From Burkholderiaceae bacterium 26 (lineage in GTDB: Bacteria > Pseudomonadota > Gammaproteobacteria > Burkholderiales > Burkholderiaceae), in contig JYOB01000006.1 of NCBI GenBank assembly GCA_000955795.1, positions 1 to 64,000 on the forward strand: a stretch of DNA of 64,000 bases, written 5' to 3'. A model generated the notes under the pieces. That model saw only the letters and a list, made by a program, of their open reading frames with translations, did not search any database and was not told the origin of the DNA. Of the stretch, positions 48,280 to 56,882 are shown piece after piece. The stretch's first letter is position 1. Each line of letters begins with the position of its first letter. The position numbers were made by a program, and so were the translations under genes.

Positions 48280-48489
48280 ATGAAAATCATCGAAAATGCC
48301 ACGCCAGACACCGGTGCCCTCATCTACCGCATCAACGTGGCGCAGGCAAAGTTGGGCGTGTCTCGCTCCACCATCTACCGCCTTGCCAATTCAGGCGTGC
48401 TGGAGCTCGTAAAAATTGGCTCCCGCTCGAGCGGCATTACGGCTGATAGTGTTAGGGCAATGATCGACCGGGCGCGGGTCGCCCGCTGA
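48280..48489 (+). CDS. AlpA/excisionase-like helix-turn-helix protein (69 aa)
   Basis: MKIIENATPDTGALIYRINVAQAKLGVSRSTIYRLANSGVLELVKIGSRSSGITADSVRAMIDRARVAR is a typical short MerR-like/AlpA domain: helix-turn-helix (AQAKLGVSRSTIYRLA) and wing (VKIGSRSSGI). Such proteins act as excisionase or activate integrase genes. It is the last prophage gene before the right boundary, as expected for xis. Confidence 0.85.
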   Translation: MKIIENATPDTGALIYRINVAQAKLGVSRSTIYRLANSGVLELVKIGSRSSGITADSVRAMIDRARVAR

Positions 48490-48495
48490 TACCAT

Positions 48496-48562
48496 AGTGG
48501 CATTCGTGCAACACGGATGCCACTCTCCCAGTGCCCGCAAAATGGGTAGCCAGATGGGTAGC
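48496..48562. other. candidate right attachment region: long hairpin and direct repeats
   Basis: AGTGGCAT-T-CGTG-CAA-CACG-G-ATGCCACT forms a near-perfect hairpin at 48496-48524. The direct repeat ATGGGTAGC stands at 48542-48550 and 48554-48562. Both lie between the last phage gene and chromosomal xthA. Repeats of this kind are typical of integrase arm sites. The crossover core cannot be set without the left end. Confidence 0.45.
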
Positions 48563-48626
48563 TAGAGCAATATTTCTGCCTAGCACCCACCCTAAACCAT
48601 TGAAGTTAAAAGAAGATCCTGAATCG

Positions 48627-49436
48627 ATGCGAGTCGCTACCTGGAACGTCAACTCTTTGAAGGTCCGCCTACCGCACGTGCTGCAGTGGCTGGCTGAGCG
48701 CGAAGCCGACGCCACGCCCATCGACCTGCTCTGCCTGCAGGAACTCAAGCTGCCCGATGATCGCTATCCGCTGGCCGAGCTGGACGCCGCCGGCTATGCG
48801 TCGTTGTTCACGGGTCAGAAGACATACAACGGTGTCGCCATTCTCGCGCGCAAGGCGTCGGTGCCTGAAGGCCGCGATGTGGTGAAGAACATCCCTGGTT
48901 TTGCCGACGAGCAACAGCGCATCGTGGCCGCCACGTACGAGGTGGACGGTGGCCCGGTCCGCGTGATTTCTGCCTACATTCCGAATGGGCAGGCGCTCGA
49001 TTCCGACAAGTTCGCCTACAAGCTGCGCTGGCTGGAAGCACTGCAGACGTGGCTGACGAGCGAGATGGCGGCAAACCCCCGACTGATGCTGCTGGGCGAT
49101 TTCAACATCGCCCCCGAAGACCGCGACGTGCACGACCCGAAAAAATGGGAAGGCCAGAACCTGGTGTCGCCGGAAGAGCGCGCGGCGTTTCGTGCAATGC
49201 AAGGCGCCGGGCTGGTCGATGCCTTCCGCATGTTCGAGCAGGAAGACAAGCTGTTTTCGTGGTGGGATTACCGCATGTTTGGTTTCAAGCGCAATGCCGG
49301 CCTGCGGATCGACCACATCATGCTGTCGCCTGAACTCGCCAAGCTGTGCGAGTCGTGCCATATCGACCGCGTGCCGCGCACGTGGGACCAGCCATCAGAC
49401 CACACGCCCGTGGTCGCCGCCTTGCGTCGCGCATAA
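48627..49436 (+). CDS. xthA: exodeoxyribonuclease III (xthA/exoA type)
   Basis: 269 residues: MRVATWNVNSLKVRLPHVLQWL, catalytic Glu in CLQELKLPDDRYP, the core LLGDFNIAPEDRDVHDPKKW and C-terminal GLRIDHIMLSPEL and DQPSDHTPVV (His). It cuts DNA at abasic sites in base-excision repair. The prophage ends just upstream; ATG 48627 fits the family N-terminus. Confidence 0.95.
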   Translation: MRVATWNVNSLKVRLPHVLQWLAEREADATPIDLLCLQELKLPDDRYPLAELDAAGYASLFTGQKTYNGVAILARKASVPEGRDVVKNIPGFADEQQRIVAATYEVDGGPVRVISAYIPNGQALDSDKFAYKLRWLEALQTWLTSEMAANPRLMLLGDFNIAPEDRDVHDPKKWEGQNLVSPEERAAFRAMQGAGLVDAFRMFEQEDKLFSWWDYRMFGFKRNAGLRIDHIMLSPELAKLCESCHIDRVPRTWDQPSDHTPVVAALRRA

Positions 49437-49448
49437 GGAGCGCCCCGC

Positions 49449-49913
49449 ATGGCTTCTGCCTTCAAGCACCGCAATCTCCCGCATCTCCTGCTGCGCGCCC
49501 GTGAGACCTTCATGGCGCGCTTTCGGCCGATCCTGCGCGAGCACGGCATTACCGAGCAGCAATGGCGCGTGCTGCGTACGCTCAACGATAACGGCGACAT
49601 GGAGCCCAACCAGCTCGCCGATGCGTGCCTGATCCTGAGCCCGAGCCTGACGCGCATGCTGGCCGCGATGGAGCAGTCCGAGATGATCGTGCGGACAAAG
49701 TCGTCGGTGGACCAGCGCCGGCAGGTGATTTCGCTCACGCCCAAGAGCCGACAGTTCCTGGCCGATGTGGAGCCGCAAGTGGATGCGGAATACGCACGCA
49801 TCGAAGCGCAGTTGGGCCGCGCACGCCTCGACGCGCTCTACACCACCATCGACGAGTCGATCCACGTCATGGAAACACACACGCCGATTGGGCGTTTCAC
49901 AGGCGACGAGTAA
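49449..49913 (+). CDS. hpaR: MarR-family regulator of homoprotocatechuate degradation (HpaR)
   Basis: 154 residues, RNLPHLLLRARETFMARFRPILREHGITEQQWRVLRTLNDNGDMEPNQLADACLILSPSLTRMLAAMEQSEMIVRTKSSVDQRRQVISLTPKS, the HpaR pattern with its winged helix. It represses the hpa operon and is relieved by pathway compounds. It faces the end of that operon. Confidence 0.9.
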   Translation: MASAFKHRNLPHLLLRARETFMARFRPILREHGITEQQWRVLRTLNDNGDMEPNQLADACLILSPSLTRMLAAMEQSEMIVRTKSSVDQRRQVISLTPKSRQFLADVEPQVDAEYARIEAQLGRARLDALYTTIDESIHVMETHTPIGRFTGDE

Positions 49914-49919
49914 CGCTCG

Positions 49920-50726
49920 TCAGTACACGCTGCCGGCTGCCTGCGGCTTGACAGCGTCCTCCCCCTTGAATGCCTGCGCCAGCCGTTCGGCGCTGCGCGC
50001 CAGCAGCGTGACATCCGTCCCCACCGCAACGAAGGTCGCACCGAGCGACAGGTAGCGCTTCGCCTGCGCCTGATCCGCCGACAGAATGCCCGCCGCCTTG
50101 CCGGACGCAACGATGCGCTGGATCGCGCCGTCGATCACCTTACGGACTTCCGGGTGCCCCGGCGCGCCGAGGTGCCCCATGGATGCCGCGAGATCGCCAG
50201 GGCCAATGAAGACGCCGTCGACGCCTTGCACGGCAAGAATCGCATCGAGATGCTCCAGGCTCTCTGCGGTTTCGACCTGAATCAGTGTGCACATCTGCGC
50301 ATCGGCCTGGTGTAGGTAATCGTCTACGCGGTTCCAGCGTGAAGCGCGAGCCAGCGCACTGCCAACGCCGCGAATACCGTTCGGGGGATAGCGCATCGCT
50401 TCAACGGCGGCACGCGCCTCGTCAGCGTTCTGGACCATTGGCACGAGCAGGGTCTGCGCGCCGATATCCAGCAGGCGCTTGATCTCGACCGGATCGTTCC
50501 AGGCAGGCCGCACGATGGGATGCGATGCATACGGAGCAACCGCCTGCAATTGCGCGAGTGTCGATTGCAGTTGATTCGGCGCATGCTCGTTGTCGATCAG
50601 CAGCCAGTCGAAACCGGCACCCGCCACAATCTCTGCCGGGTACGGATGCGTCATTGCGAGCCACAGACCGATCTGCGGCCGGCGTTCGGCCAGCGCACGC
50701 TTGAAGTTGTTCACCGGGAGCTGCAT
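49920..50726 (-). CDS. hpaI: 4-hydroxy-2-oxo-heptane-1,7-dioate aldolase
   Basis: 268 residues: [49 protein letters not shown] ... [39 protein letters not shown] ... [38 protein letters not shown] is the HpaI class II aldolase. It splits the product of HpaH into pyruvate and succinic semialdehyde. Last gene of the operon. Confidence 0.95.
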   Translation of the reverse strand: MQLPVNNFKRALAERRPQIGLWLAMTHPYPAEIVAGAGFDWLLIDNEHAPNQLQSTLAQLQAVAPYASHPIVRPAWNDPVEIKRLLDIGAQTLLVPMVQNADEARAAVEAMRYPPNGIRGVGSALARASRWNRVDDYLHQADAQMCTLIQVETAESLEHLDAILAVQGVDGVFIGPGDLAASMGHLGAPGHPEVRKVIDGAIQRIVASGKAAGILSADQAQAKRYLSLGATFVAVGTDVTLLARSAERLAQAFKGEDAVKPQAAGSVY

Positions 50727-50763
50727 CGCGAGGACATCCTTTGAGCGTTAGACGGTTAGACGG

Positions 50764-51567
50764 TCAGACAAAATGGCAGGCGATGCTGCCGAGCGGACCG
50801 TAGTCGCAATGGAATGTATCACCGGGCCGCGCGGGCACCGGCCGTGTGAACGAGCCGCCCAGGATGACCTGCCCTGGCTCCAGTGCGACGCCATGCGGCG
50901 CAAGCTTGTTGGCCAGCCAGACGACACCGTTGGCCGGGTGGTTCAGCACGCCGGCCGCCACGCCCGTCTCTTCGATGACGGCGTTGCGTGAAAAGATGGC
51001 ACTGACCCAGCGTAGGTCCACATCGCGCATGCGGATGGGCCGGCCGCCCATCACGACACCGGCATTGGCCGCGTTGTCGGCTATCGTGTCGTACACCTTG
51101 CGCGGGCGCCCGCTGTCCGGATCGATCGATTGCGAGCGCGCGTCGATGATCTCCAGCGCCGGTATTACGTGGTCCACCGCGTCGTACACATCGAACAGCG
51201 TCACCTCCGGCCCCTCCAGCCGCTTGCCGAGCACGAAGGCGAGCTCCACTTCCACACGCGGCACGATAAAGCGGCTGGCGGGGATCTCGCCTCCCTCGGC
51301 GAAGAACATGTCGTCGAGCAGCGCGCCATAGTCCGGCTCGTCGATCTGTGAAGACTGCTGCATCGCGCGTGACGTCAATCCGATCTTGTGGCCCTTCAGC
51401 CGCCGCCCCTCTGCCTGCTTCATCGCGACCCATTCGCGCTGGATGGCGTAGGCGTCATCGATGGTGATGTCGGGGTACTCAAGCGAAACCTGGCGAATCT
51501 GCTTACGGTCGATCTCGGCTTGGTGCAAGCGGCGCGCGATCGTCTGGATGGTCGTGGTGTCGAGCAT
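50764..51567 (-). CDS. hpaH: 2-oxo-hept-4-ene-1,7-dioate hydratase
   Basis: 267 residues: [70 protein letters not shown] is the HpaH/MhpD hydratase family. It adds water to 2-oxo-hept-3-ene-1,7-dioate. It lies between HpaI and HpaF in the usual order. Confidence 0.95.
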   Translation of the reverse strand: MLDTTTIQTIARRLHQAEIDRKQIRQVSLEYPDITIDDAYAIQREWVAMKQAEGRRLKGHKIGLTSRAMQQSSQIDEPDYGALLDDMFFAEGGEIPASRFIVPRVEVELAFVLGKRLEGPEVTLFDVYDAVDHVIPALEIIDARSQSIDPDSGRPRKVYDTIADNAANAGVVMGGRPIRMRDVDLRWVSAIFSRNAVIEETGVAAGVLNHPANGVVWLANKLAPHGVALEPGQVILGGSFTRPVPARPGDTFHCDYGPLGSIACHFV

Positions 51568-51570
51568 GGG

Positions 51571-51960
51571 TCAAGCCTTGCGAAAACGCGCGTGAATGTT
51601 GTTGTGCTTATAGCTGCCGCCCTCGTCGAATTCGGTCAATTCCATCGACAGCGCTAGATAGCGGCGCGCAAAGGCTTGCGCAAAATGTGCCTTGATGGCC
51701 TCGAACAGCGCATCGCACGCGGCCCTCTTGACGGCGGGCGTGCGGCCCGCTGCAATCTTGAGCGTGACGTGGACGAAAGCATCGTCCTCCTTGCCGTCCG
51801 CCACGCGGTAATCGGTCAGTTTGATGGCGCGCGAGCGGATACCTCCGGTCGGAAACACGCCGTTCTGCGCAATCAACGTCTCATTTACCGTCTGCAGCAA
51901 TTCCGGGATGCGGGCGTCGTCGCCCAGGTTGTCGGTGTATTCGACGATCACATGCGGCAT
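51571..51960 (-). CDS. hpaF: 5-carboxymethyl-2-hydroxymuconate isomerase
   Basis: 129 residues, MPHVIVEYTDNLGDDARIPELLQTVNETLIAQNGVFPTGGIRSRAIKLTDYRVADG is the CHMI (HpaF) family; the start Pro2 is the catalytic base. ATG 51960 gives this N-terminus. It isomerises the ring-cleavage acid for decarboxylation. Confidence 0.95.
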   Translation of the reverse strand: MPHVIVEYTDNLGDDARIPELLQTVNETLIAQNGVFPTGGIRSRAIKLTDYRVADGKEDDAFVHVTLKIAAGRTPAVKRAACDALFEAIKAHFAQAFARRYLALSMELTEFDEGGSYKHNNIHARFRKA

Positions 51961-51970
51961 GGCGACCTCC

Positions 51971-52840
51971 TCATACTCCAGTTTGACCGCGCGCGGGCAG
52001 CGGGAAGATCGCGTTGATCTGCCCCGTGCCAGAACTGGGGAAATACTCGGTGACGACCTCGACGCCCTTGTCATAGGCATCCCAGCCTAAAAGGCCGAGC
52101 AGCATGGCCGTGTCGTGCATGCCGCCCTCGCCCTCGCACAACGATGCGTATTCGGGCAGCATCGCGCAGAAGGTCTTCCAGTCGCCCTGCTTCCATAGCT
52201 CGACCACGCGCAGGTCGACCTGCTTGAAGAACTCGCGGCTGATCTGGTGGATGGATTCTTCAGGGCTGCCGTTGTCGTTGAAGCGGTGCGAGAGCGATCC
52301 GCTGGCGAAAAATGCGACGGTGCTGTCGCTAGCCTCGATGGCTTCGAGCAGCGCCGCGCCGAAGCGGCGGCTTTCATCCAGTTTGTGCCACGCGCACCAG
52401 CCCGCGATCGACACGACCTTGAAGTGCTGGTCGCTGTTCATGTACCGCATCGGCACCAGCGTGCCGTACTCCAGCTCGAGGCTGTCGATTTCGTGCGCAC
52501 GCGTGAACACACCGCGCGCCGTTGCCGTCTCCGCAATCAATCGGCCAAGCGCCGGGTTGCCCGGATACGCATACCGCATGTCCTTGATGAAATGCGGCAG
52601 CTCATTGCTCGTGTAGACGCCGTCGAAGCGCGCATTGCAATTGACGTGGTAGCCGGCGTTGACCAGCCAGTGCACGTCGGACACGACGATGGTGTCCACC
52701 CCCAGGTCACGGCAGCGCTGTCCGATGATGCGGTGGCCCTCAATGGCCGCCTCGCGGCAGCCATGATGCTTGCCCGGCAGTTCCGACAGGTACATCGACG
52801 GCACGTGGGTGATCTTCGCGGCCAAGGCCAGCTTGCCCAT
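51971..52840 (-). CDS. hpaD: 3,4-dihydroxyphenylacetate 2,3-dioxygenase
   Basis: 289 residues of the LigB/extradiol class III family: MYLSELPGKHHGCREAAIEGHRIIGQRCRDLGVDTIVVSDVHWLVNAGYHVNC, with metal His residues in HHG and DVHW. It opens the ring of homoprotocatechuate. It starts 43 bp after HpaE. Confidence 0.95.
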   Translation of the reverse strand: MGKLALAAKITHVPSMYLSELPGKHHGCREAAIEGHRIIGQRCRDLGVDTIVVSDVHWLVNAGYHVNCNARFDGVYTSNELPHFIKDMRYAYPGNPALGRLIAETATARGVFTRAHEIDSLELEYGTLVPMRYMNSDQHFKVVSIAGWCAWHKLDESRRFGAALLEAIEASDSTVAFFASGSLSHRFNDNGSPEESIHQISREFFKQVDLRVVELWKQGDWKTFCAMLPEYASLCEGEGGMHDTAMLLGLLGWDAYDKGVEVVTEYFPSSGTGQINAIFPLPARGQTGV

Positions 52841-52882
52841 GGTGTCTCCTTCCGCCTTTGTTGTGGTGTCTCCGGCGGTGCG

Positions 52883-54364
52883 TCAAACGCCCCAGCGCGG
52901 AATGTGGTGGCTACCCATCGAGATACAGACGTTCTTGATCTCGGCAAACACTTCCAGACTGTACTCGCCGCCCTCGCGCCCGGTGCCGGATGCTTTCACA
53001 CCCCCAAACGGCTGGCGCAAGTCGCGCACATTCTGGCTATTGACGAATACCATGCCGGCCTCGATACCGCGCGCCACACGGTGCACCTTGCCCACATCCT
53101 GGGTCCAGATATACGAGGCCAGGCCATATTCGACGTCATTGGCGAGTTTCAGGCCATCGGCTTCATCCTTGAATGGGATCAGGCAGGCCACAGGGCCGAA
53201 GATTTCTTCCTGCGCAACTCGCATGCGGTTGTCGACGTTAGCCAGCACCGTGGGCGCGACGAAGTTGCCGTTCTTGAGGTGGTCGGGCAGGCCCGCGGGC
53301 TTCTCCGCACCGCCGGCCAGAATCTTCGCGCCTTCCTGTTCGCCCAAGCGGATGTAGCCCGTGACCTTCTCCCAATGCGCGCGCGTGATCATCGAGCCGA
53401 CATTGGTCTTCTCGTCCGCCGGATCGCCCACCACAAGCCGTTTGGCACGCTCGGCAAACTTGTGCACGAAATCGTCGTAGACGCTCTCTTGCACGAAGAT
53501 GCGCGAACCCGCCGTGCAGCGCTCGCCGTTGATCGAGAAGATGGTGAATAGCGACGCATCCAGCGCGCGATCCAGGTCCGCATCATCGAAGACGAGCACG
53601 GGCGATTTGCCGCCCAGCTCCATCGAGAATTTCTTCAGACCGGCACGCTCCATGATCCGCTTGCCGGTGATCGTGCCACCGGTAAACGACACCACCCGCA
53701 CATCCGGATGGCGCACCAGCGCATCGCCGGCCGTGGCGCCATAGCCTTGCACCACGTTCAGCACGCCCGGCGGAATGCCGGCTTCCAGCGCCAGGCGGCC
53801 GAGTTGATCCGCTGTCAGCGGCGACAGTTCCGACATCTTCAGCACGGCCGTATTGCCCAGCGCCAAGCACGGCGCAACCTTCCAGGTGGCCGTCATGAAC
53901 GGCACGTTCCACGGTGAGATCAACGCGCACACGCCCACCGGCTGATACAGCGTGTAGTTCAGCATCTGATCATCGACGGGATACGTGCGGCCGTTGACCT
54001 GCGTGCACACCTCGGCGAAGAAATGGAAGTTCTCGGAAGCACGCGGAATGAGCTGCTTGCTCGTCTGCGCGATCGGCAGGCCGGTGTCCATCGTTTCCAG
54101 CGCGGCCAGGTGCGGCACATTCTGCTCGATCAGCTCGCCCAAACGGCGCATCAGCTTGGCGCGCTGCTTGGCTGGCGTGTTGGCCCAGGCCGGGAATGCT
54201 GCCTTGGCTGCCGCTACCGCCGCGTTGATCTCCGCTTCACCGCCCGACGCCACCTCAGCGATGGCCTCGCCCGTCGCCGGGTTGGTCGTGATGAAACGCT
54301 CGACGCTGTCGACCTGGCGGCCGTCGATCCAATGCTTGACAGGGTCCATGTTGACGGGGCTCAT
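52883..54364 (-). CDS. hpaE: 5-carboxymethyl-2-hydroxymuconic-semialdehyde dehydrogenase
   Basis: 493 residues of the aldehyde dehydrogenase family: SPWNVPFMTATWKVAPCLALGNTAVLKMSELSP, VSFTGGTITGKRIMERAGLKKFSMELGGKSPVLVFDDADLDRAL (catalytic Glu) and INGERCTAGSRIFVQESVYD (catalytic Cys in ERCTAG). It oxidises the ring-fission semialdehyde with NAD+. ATG overlaps the HpaG2 stop. Confidence 0.95.
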   Translation of the reverse strand: MSPVNMDPVKHWIDGRQVDSVERFITTNPATGEAIAEVASGGEAEINAAVAAAKAAFPAWANTPAKQRAKLMRRLGELIEQNVPHLAALETMDTGLPIAQTSKQLIPRASENFHFFAEVCTQVNGRTYPVDDQMLNYTLYQPVGVCALISPWNVPFMTATWKVAPCLALGNTAVLKMSELSPLTADQLGRLALEAGIPPGVLNVVQGYGATAGDALVRHPDVRVVSFTGGTITGKRIMERAGLKKFSMELGGKSPVLVFDDADLDRALDASLFTIFSINGERCTAGSRIFVQESVYDDFVHKFAERAKRLVVGDPADEKTNVGSMITRAHWEKVTGYIRLGEQEGAKILAGGAEKPAGLPDHLKNGNFVAPTVLANVDNRMRVAQEEIFGPVACLIPFKDEADGLKLANDVEYGLASYIWTQDVGKVHRVARGIEAGMVFVNSQNVRDLRQPFGGVKASGTGREGGEYSLEVFAEIKNVCISMGSHHIPRWGV

Positions 54365-55131
54365 GCGGGCTCCTTGCTCGGTTCTTCGGCAACGATGGTG
54401 CTCACCAGCCTGCCGATGCCTTCAATTTCGGTAATGACCTCGTCGCCGGGTTGCGTGTCGGCCAAGCCCTCGGGCGTGCCTGTCAGGATCATGTCGCCGG
54501 GGCTGAGCGTCATGAAGCTGGAGAACCACGCTATCAACGCCGGAACGTCGAAGATCATGTCGCGTGTGTTGCCCTCCTGCGTGACGCGGCCGTTGACGAT
54601 GGTGCGCAACGCGAGGTTCATCGGGTCGGGCACGTCATCTCGGTCTACCAGCCACGGCCCGATGGGCGTACAGGTGTCGCGGCTTTTCACGCGCAGATTC
54701 GGCCGGTAGTAGTTCTCGAGGTAGTCGCGGATGGCGTAATCGTTGGCCACCGTATATCCAGCCACATAGTCATAAGCGTGCTCGCGCGGCACATCGCGCG
54801 CGGTCTTGCCGATGACCACGACCAGTTCGCATTCGTAGTGCATGAACGCAACGCCAACCGGGCGCACGGTGTGGGCGCGATGGCCAATCAGCGTATTCGG
54901 CCCTTTCAGGAACGCGAGCGGCTCCTCGGGCGCTTTGAAGGCCAATTCCTTGGCATGGTCGGCGTAGTTCAGGCCCAGCGCGAAGACCGTGCGCGGCTCG
55001 ACCGGCGGTAACCAGACGACCTCGGCTTCGTGCAAGACGCGGCCGTCAGCCAGTCTCAGGCGGGTGTCGTCGCCGGGCATGGCCGTGGCGTGATGGATCG
55101 CGCCGTCATAGGCAATACGCGCGTGTTTCAT
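54361..55131 (-). CDS. hpaG2: HpaG2, 5-oxo-pent-3-ene-1,2,5-tricarboxylate decarboxylase half (FAH fold)
   Basis: 256 residues of the fumarylacetoacetate hydrolase fold: FALGLNYADHAKELAFKAPEEPLAFLKGPNTLIGHRAHTVRPVGVAFMHYECELVVVIGKTARDV with the metal Glu in YECELVVVIGK. In E. coli both halves form one HpaG; here G1 and G2 are separate genes with an ATGA overlap. Confidence 0.9.
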   Translation of the reverse strand: MKHARIAYDGAIHHATAMPGDDTRLRLADGRVLHEAEVVWLPPVEPRTVFALGLNYADHAKELAFKAPEEPLAFLKGPNTLIGHRAHTVRPVGVAFMHYECELVVVIGKTARDVPREHAYDYVAGYTVANDYAIRDYLENYYRPNLRVKSRDTCTPIGPWLVDRDDVPDPMNLALRTIVNGRVTQEGNTRDMIFDVPALIAWFSSFMTLSPGDMILTGTPEGLADTQPGDEVITEIEGIGRLVSTIVAEEPSKEPA

Positions 55132-55877
55132 CGCGAAACCTCCGATTGGCGGATCAACGTGGTCGTCAGTGTGCTCACGTGGGCGATGTCGATATCGATG
55201 CGATCACCTGCGCGCGCCAGCGGCGGATTCTCCGGCATGCCAACGAGCAGCACATCGCCTGCTTCTAGCGTCATGAATGCCGTCACGTCGGCGAGCAGTT
55301 GTGCGACGGGCCGCACCAGCGTCGACGTGTTTGCACGCTGTCTGATCTCACCGTTGACGCGCACGGTGATATCGAGTGCATCGGCGTCGGGCACATCTTC
55401 GCGGTCGACCATCCATGGTCCCATCGGGCAAAAACCGTCGCGACACTTGTGGCGAATCGCCGGGCGGTAGTAGCTCGCATGCGGCACGGTCAGGTCGTTG
55501 ACGATCGTGTAGCCGGCGATGAAATCCGCGGCGTGCAGCGCGCGCACTCGCGTGGCAGTGCGACTGATCACCACGCCGAGGCAGGCACCGGCCCAAACGC
55601 CATCGACGTCTGCCGGCAGCACCACATCGCGGCCATGGCCAACGCGCGTGTTTGCCGGCTTGAGATACAGGATGGGCGCCTTAGGAGGCGCTTGGTAAGG
55701 AGGCGCAGATAGCACATCGCCAAGCGCATCCAGTTCGCTGCGGTAGTTCAGCAACGCGCCAACGACGGTACCTTCGACCGGCGGCAGCCAACGCAAGGAA
55801 CCCCCGGGCTCTGCGGCGGATGCGAACACCTTCTCCACGACTTGACCTTCCGGCGATACGAGTCTGCCTCGCAGCAT
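55128..55877 (-). CDS. hpaG1: HpaG1, HHDD isomerase half (FAH fold)
   Basis: 249 residues, same fold as HpaG2: RWLPPVEGTVVGALLNYRSELDALGDVLSAPPYQAPPKAPILYLKPANTRVGHGRDVVLPADVDGVWAGACLGVVISRTATRV. First gene of the operon. It overlaps HpaG2 (ATGA). The operon's promoter lies upstream, at the palindrome 55901-55914. Confidence 0.9.
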   Translation of the reverse strand: MLRGRLVSPEGQVVEKVFASAAEPGGSLRWLPPVEGTVVGALLNYRSELDALGDVLSAPPYQAPPKAPILYLKPANTRVGHGRDVVLPADVDGVWAGACLGVVISRTATRVRALHAADFIAGYTIVNDLTVPHASYYRPAIRHKCRDGFCPMGPWMVDREDVPDADALDITVRVNGEIRQRANTSTLVRPVAQLLADVTAFMTLEAGDVLLVGMPENPPLARAGDRIDIDIAHVSTLTTTLIRQSEVSR

Positions 55878-55900
55878 GGCGTCTCCTGCCTCCTCATATA

Positions 55901-55914
55901 ATTAACATGTTAAT
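55901..55914. promoter_or_regulatory. palindrome at the hpa promoter, probable HpaR site
   Basis: ATTAACATGTTAAT is a perfect 14-bp palindrome 24 bp before the hpaG1 start. MarR proteins bind such sites. The site is seen; HpaR binding is inferred. Confidence 0.65.
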
Positions 55915-55965
55915 CATCTGGTCGGATTGCAGCCATGTCAAGTCGGGAAACTGCGACGCAATGAA

Positions 55966-55992
55966 AAAGCCGGCCACGCGGACCGGCTTTTC
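55966..55992. terminator. bidirectional terminator between hpa and DUF1488 genes
   Basis: AAAAGCCGG (about 55964-55972) pairs with CCGGCTTTT (about 55981-55989) around a 9-nt loop. Confidence 0.8.
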
Positions 55993-56063
55993 AGGCGGCG
56001 GACGATGTGTCCGCCATGCAGAGCATCGGGCACGCCGATGTCTGCGCAGGCAATCGATCAGAC

Positions 56064-56354
56064 TCAGATCACCGCAATATGCGCGCGCTTGACAACGATC
56101 GGTTGCGGCAAGTCATCTAATCCATGAGATCGCTGCACGCAGTCTGCAATAAGCACGCGGGCGGCATCCTGGATCCGCTCTTGTCCAGCCTCGAAGGCTG
56201 CCTGAAGCGACAACACCTGATCACCTTCCAGCCCTTCCCAAAGCGCCTCGCGCGTTGCCACGCAAGTCACCTTTTCACCGTCGACCAGTGCGTCGAACAG
56301 CAGGCCTTCGTTGTTGATGTCGTACGCCTCTTTCTTTTCGAACTTGATTTCCAT
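56064..56354 (-). CDS. DUF1488 family protein (96 aa)
   Basis: MEIKFEKKEAYDINNEGLLFDALVDGEKVTCVATREALWEGLEGDQVLSLQAAFEAGQERIQDAARVLIADC is the DUF1488 pattern. These proteins are common in Burkholderiales; role unknown. ATG 56354 fits the family start; a longer frame from 56393 is unlikely. Confidence 0.75.
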   Translation of the reverse strand: MEIKFEKKEAYDINNEGLLFDALVDGEKVTCVATREALWEGLEGDQVLSLQAAFEAGQERIQDAARVLIADCVQRSHGLDDLPQPIVVKRAHIAVI

Positions 56355-56882
56355 CGTCAAAGCCCTCCGATTGCAATGGACAACAACGCACACGCTGTTG
56401 CGTGGAAACTTTGCGGGGGGGCCGGCAAGGTTTCGTCAGACATTGGTCTGGCTGCACAGATCATTTTAACCACAGCTTGCGATGCACGTGCGAGCGTCAT
56501 ATGCAGCATCGCAGCCATTGAAGGGGGGCTTGAGGCCTCCATCCTAGGCGGCATCAGGCTTCGCGCGCCCATCGTCGGAGCTATGCTTTTTTGTCAGGGT
56601 CGCGCACTTGCTCGTTTGAGCAAAGCGAAAGCCACATGCAAGGCGCGTGCCGGACGTGCAGCCAAACGGTGCCTGCTCACGCAACCACATGGTTTGCGAC
56701 ACGTTGATGTCAACGCCGGATGCGCTGGAACCATCGCCCAAAAAGAGCGGCGGTTGAACGCAATACATCGGCGTTGTAATAGTTGCGCACCGACCGGGGA
56801 AAAAACACCCAGCCGGCGACCTGAACGGCAGTGTTTGGCCGCGTGGCAGCCATGTCGTCAGGGAATGGACGCGCGCTCTTGA
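56355..56882. other. 528-bp stretch without a supported gene
   Basis: The plus-strand frame from 56377 is open to 56882 but is rich in Cys, Arg and Ala in a way that resembles a shadow frame, and no ribosome site precedes it. Short minus-strand frames are equally weak. No RNA gene or clear terminator was seen. The region may hold the promoters of DUF1488 and the permease's 3' end. Confidence 0.5.

Larger units (their letters stand above)
1..48600. mobile_element. prophage (left end outside window), lambda-type head and P2-type tail
   Basis: A continuous set of phage genes runs from the left edge to the AlpA-like gene at 48280-48489. It holds lysis, contractile tail, head, packaging, replication, repressor/Cro and early genes. 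Chromosomal xthA starts at 48627, so the right boundary lies within about 48490-48626. No integrase gene is visible; it may lie left of the window or be lost. The accessory array (1.7-14.5 kb) and the 42.5-46.9 kb block are cargo inside it. The right edge is an inference, because the matching left attachment site cannot be seen. Confidence 0.9.

Noticed and set aside
56377-56882. Plus-strand frame of about 168 codons
   Set aside because: No ribosome site, Cys/Arg/Ala-rich shadow-like composition and no recognisable pattern.
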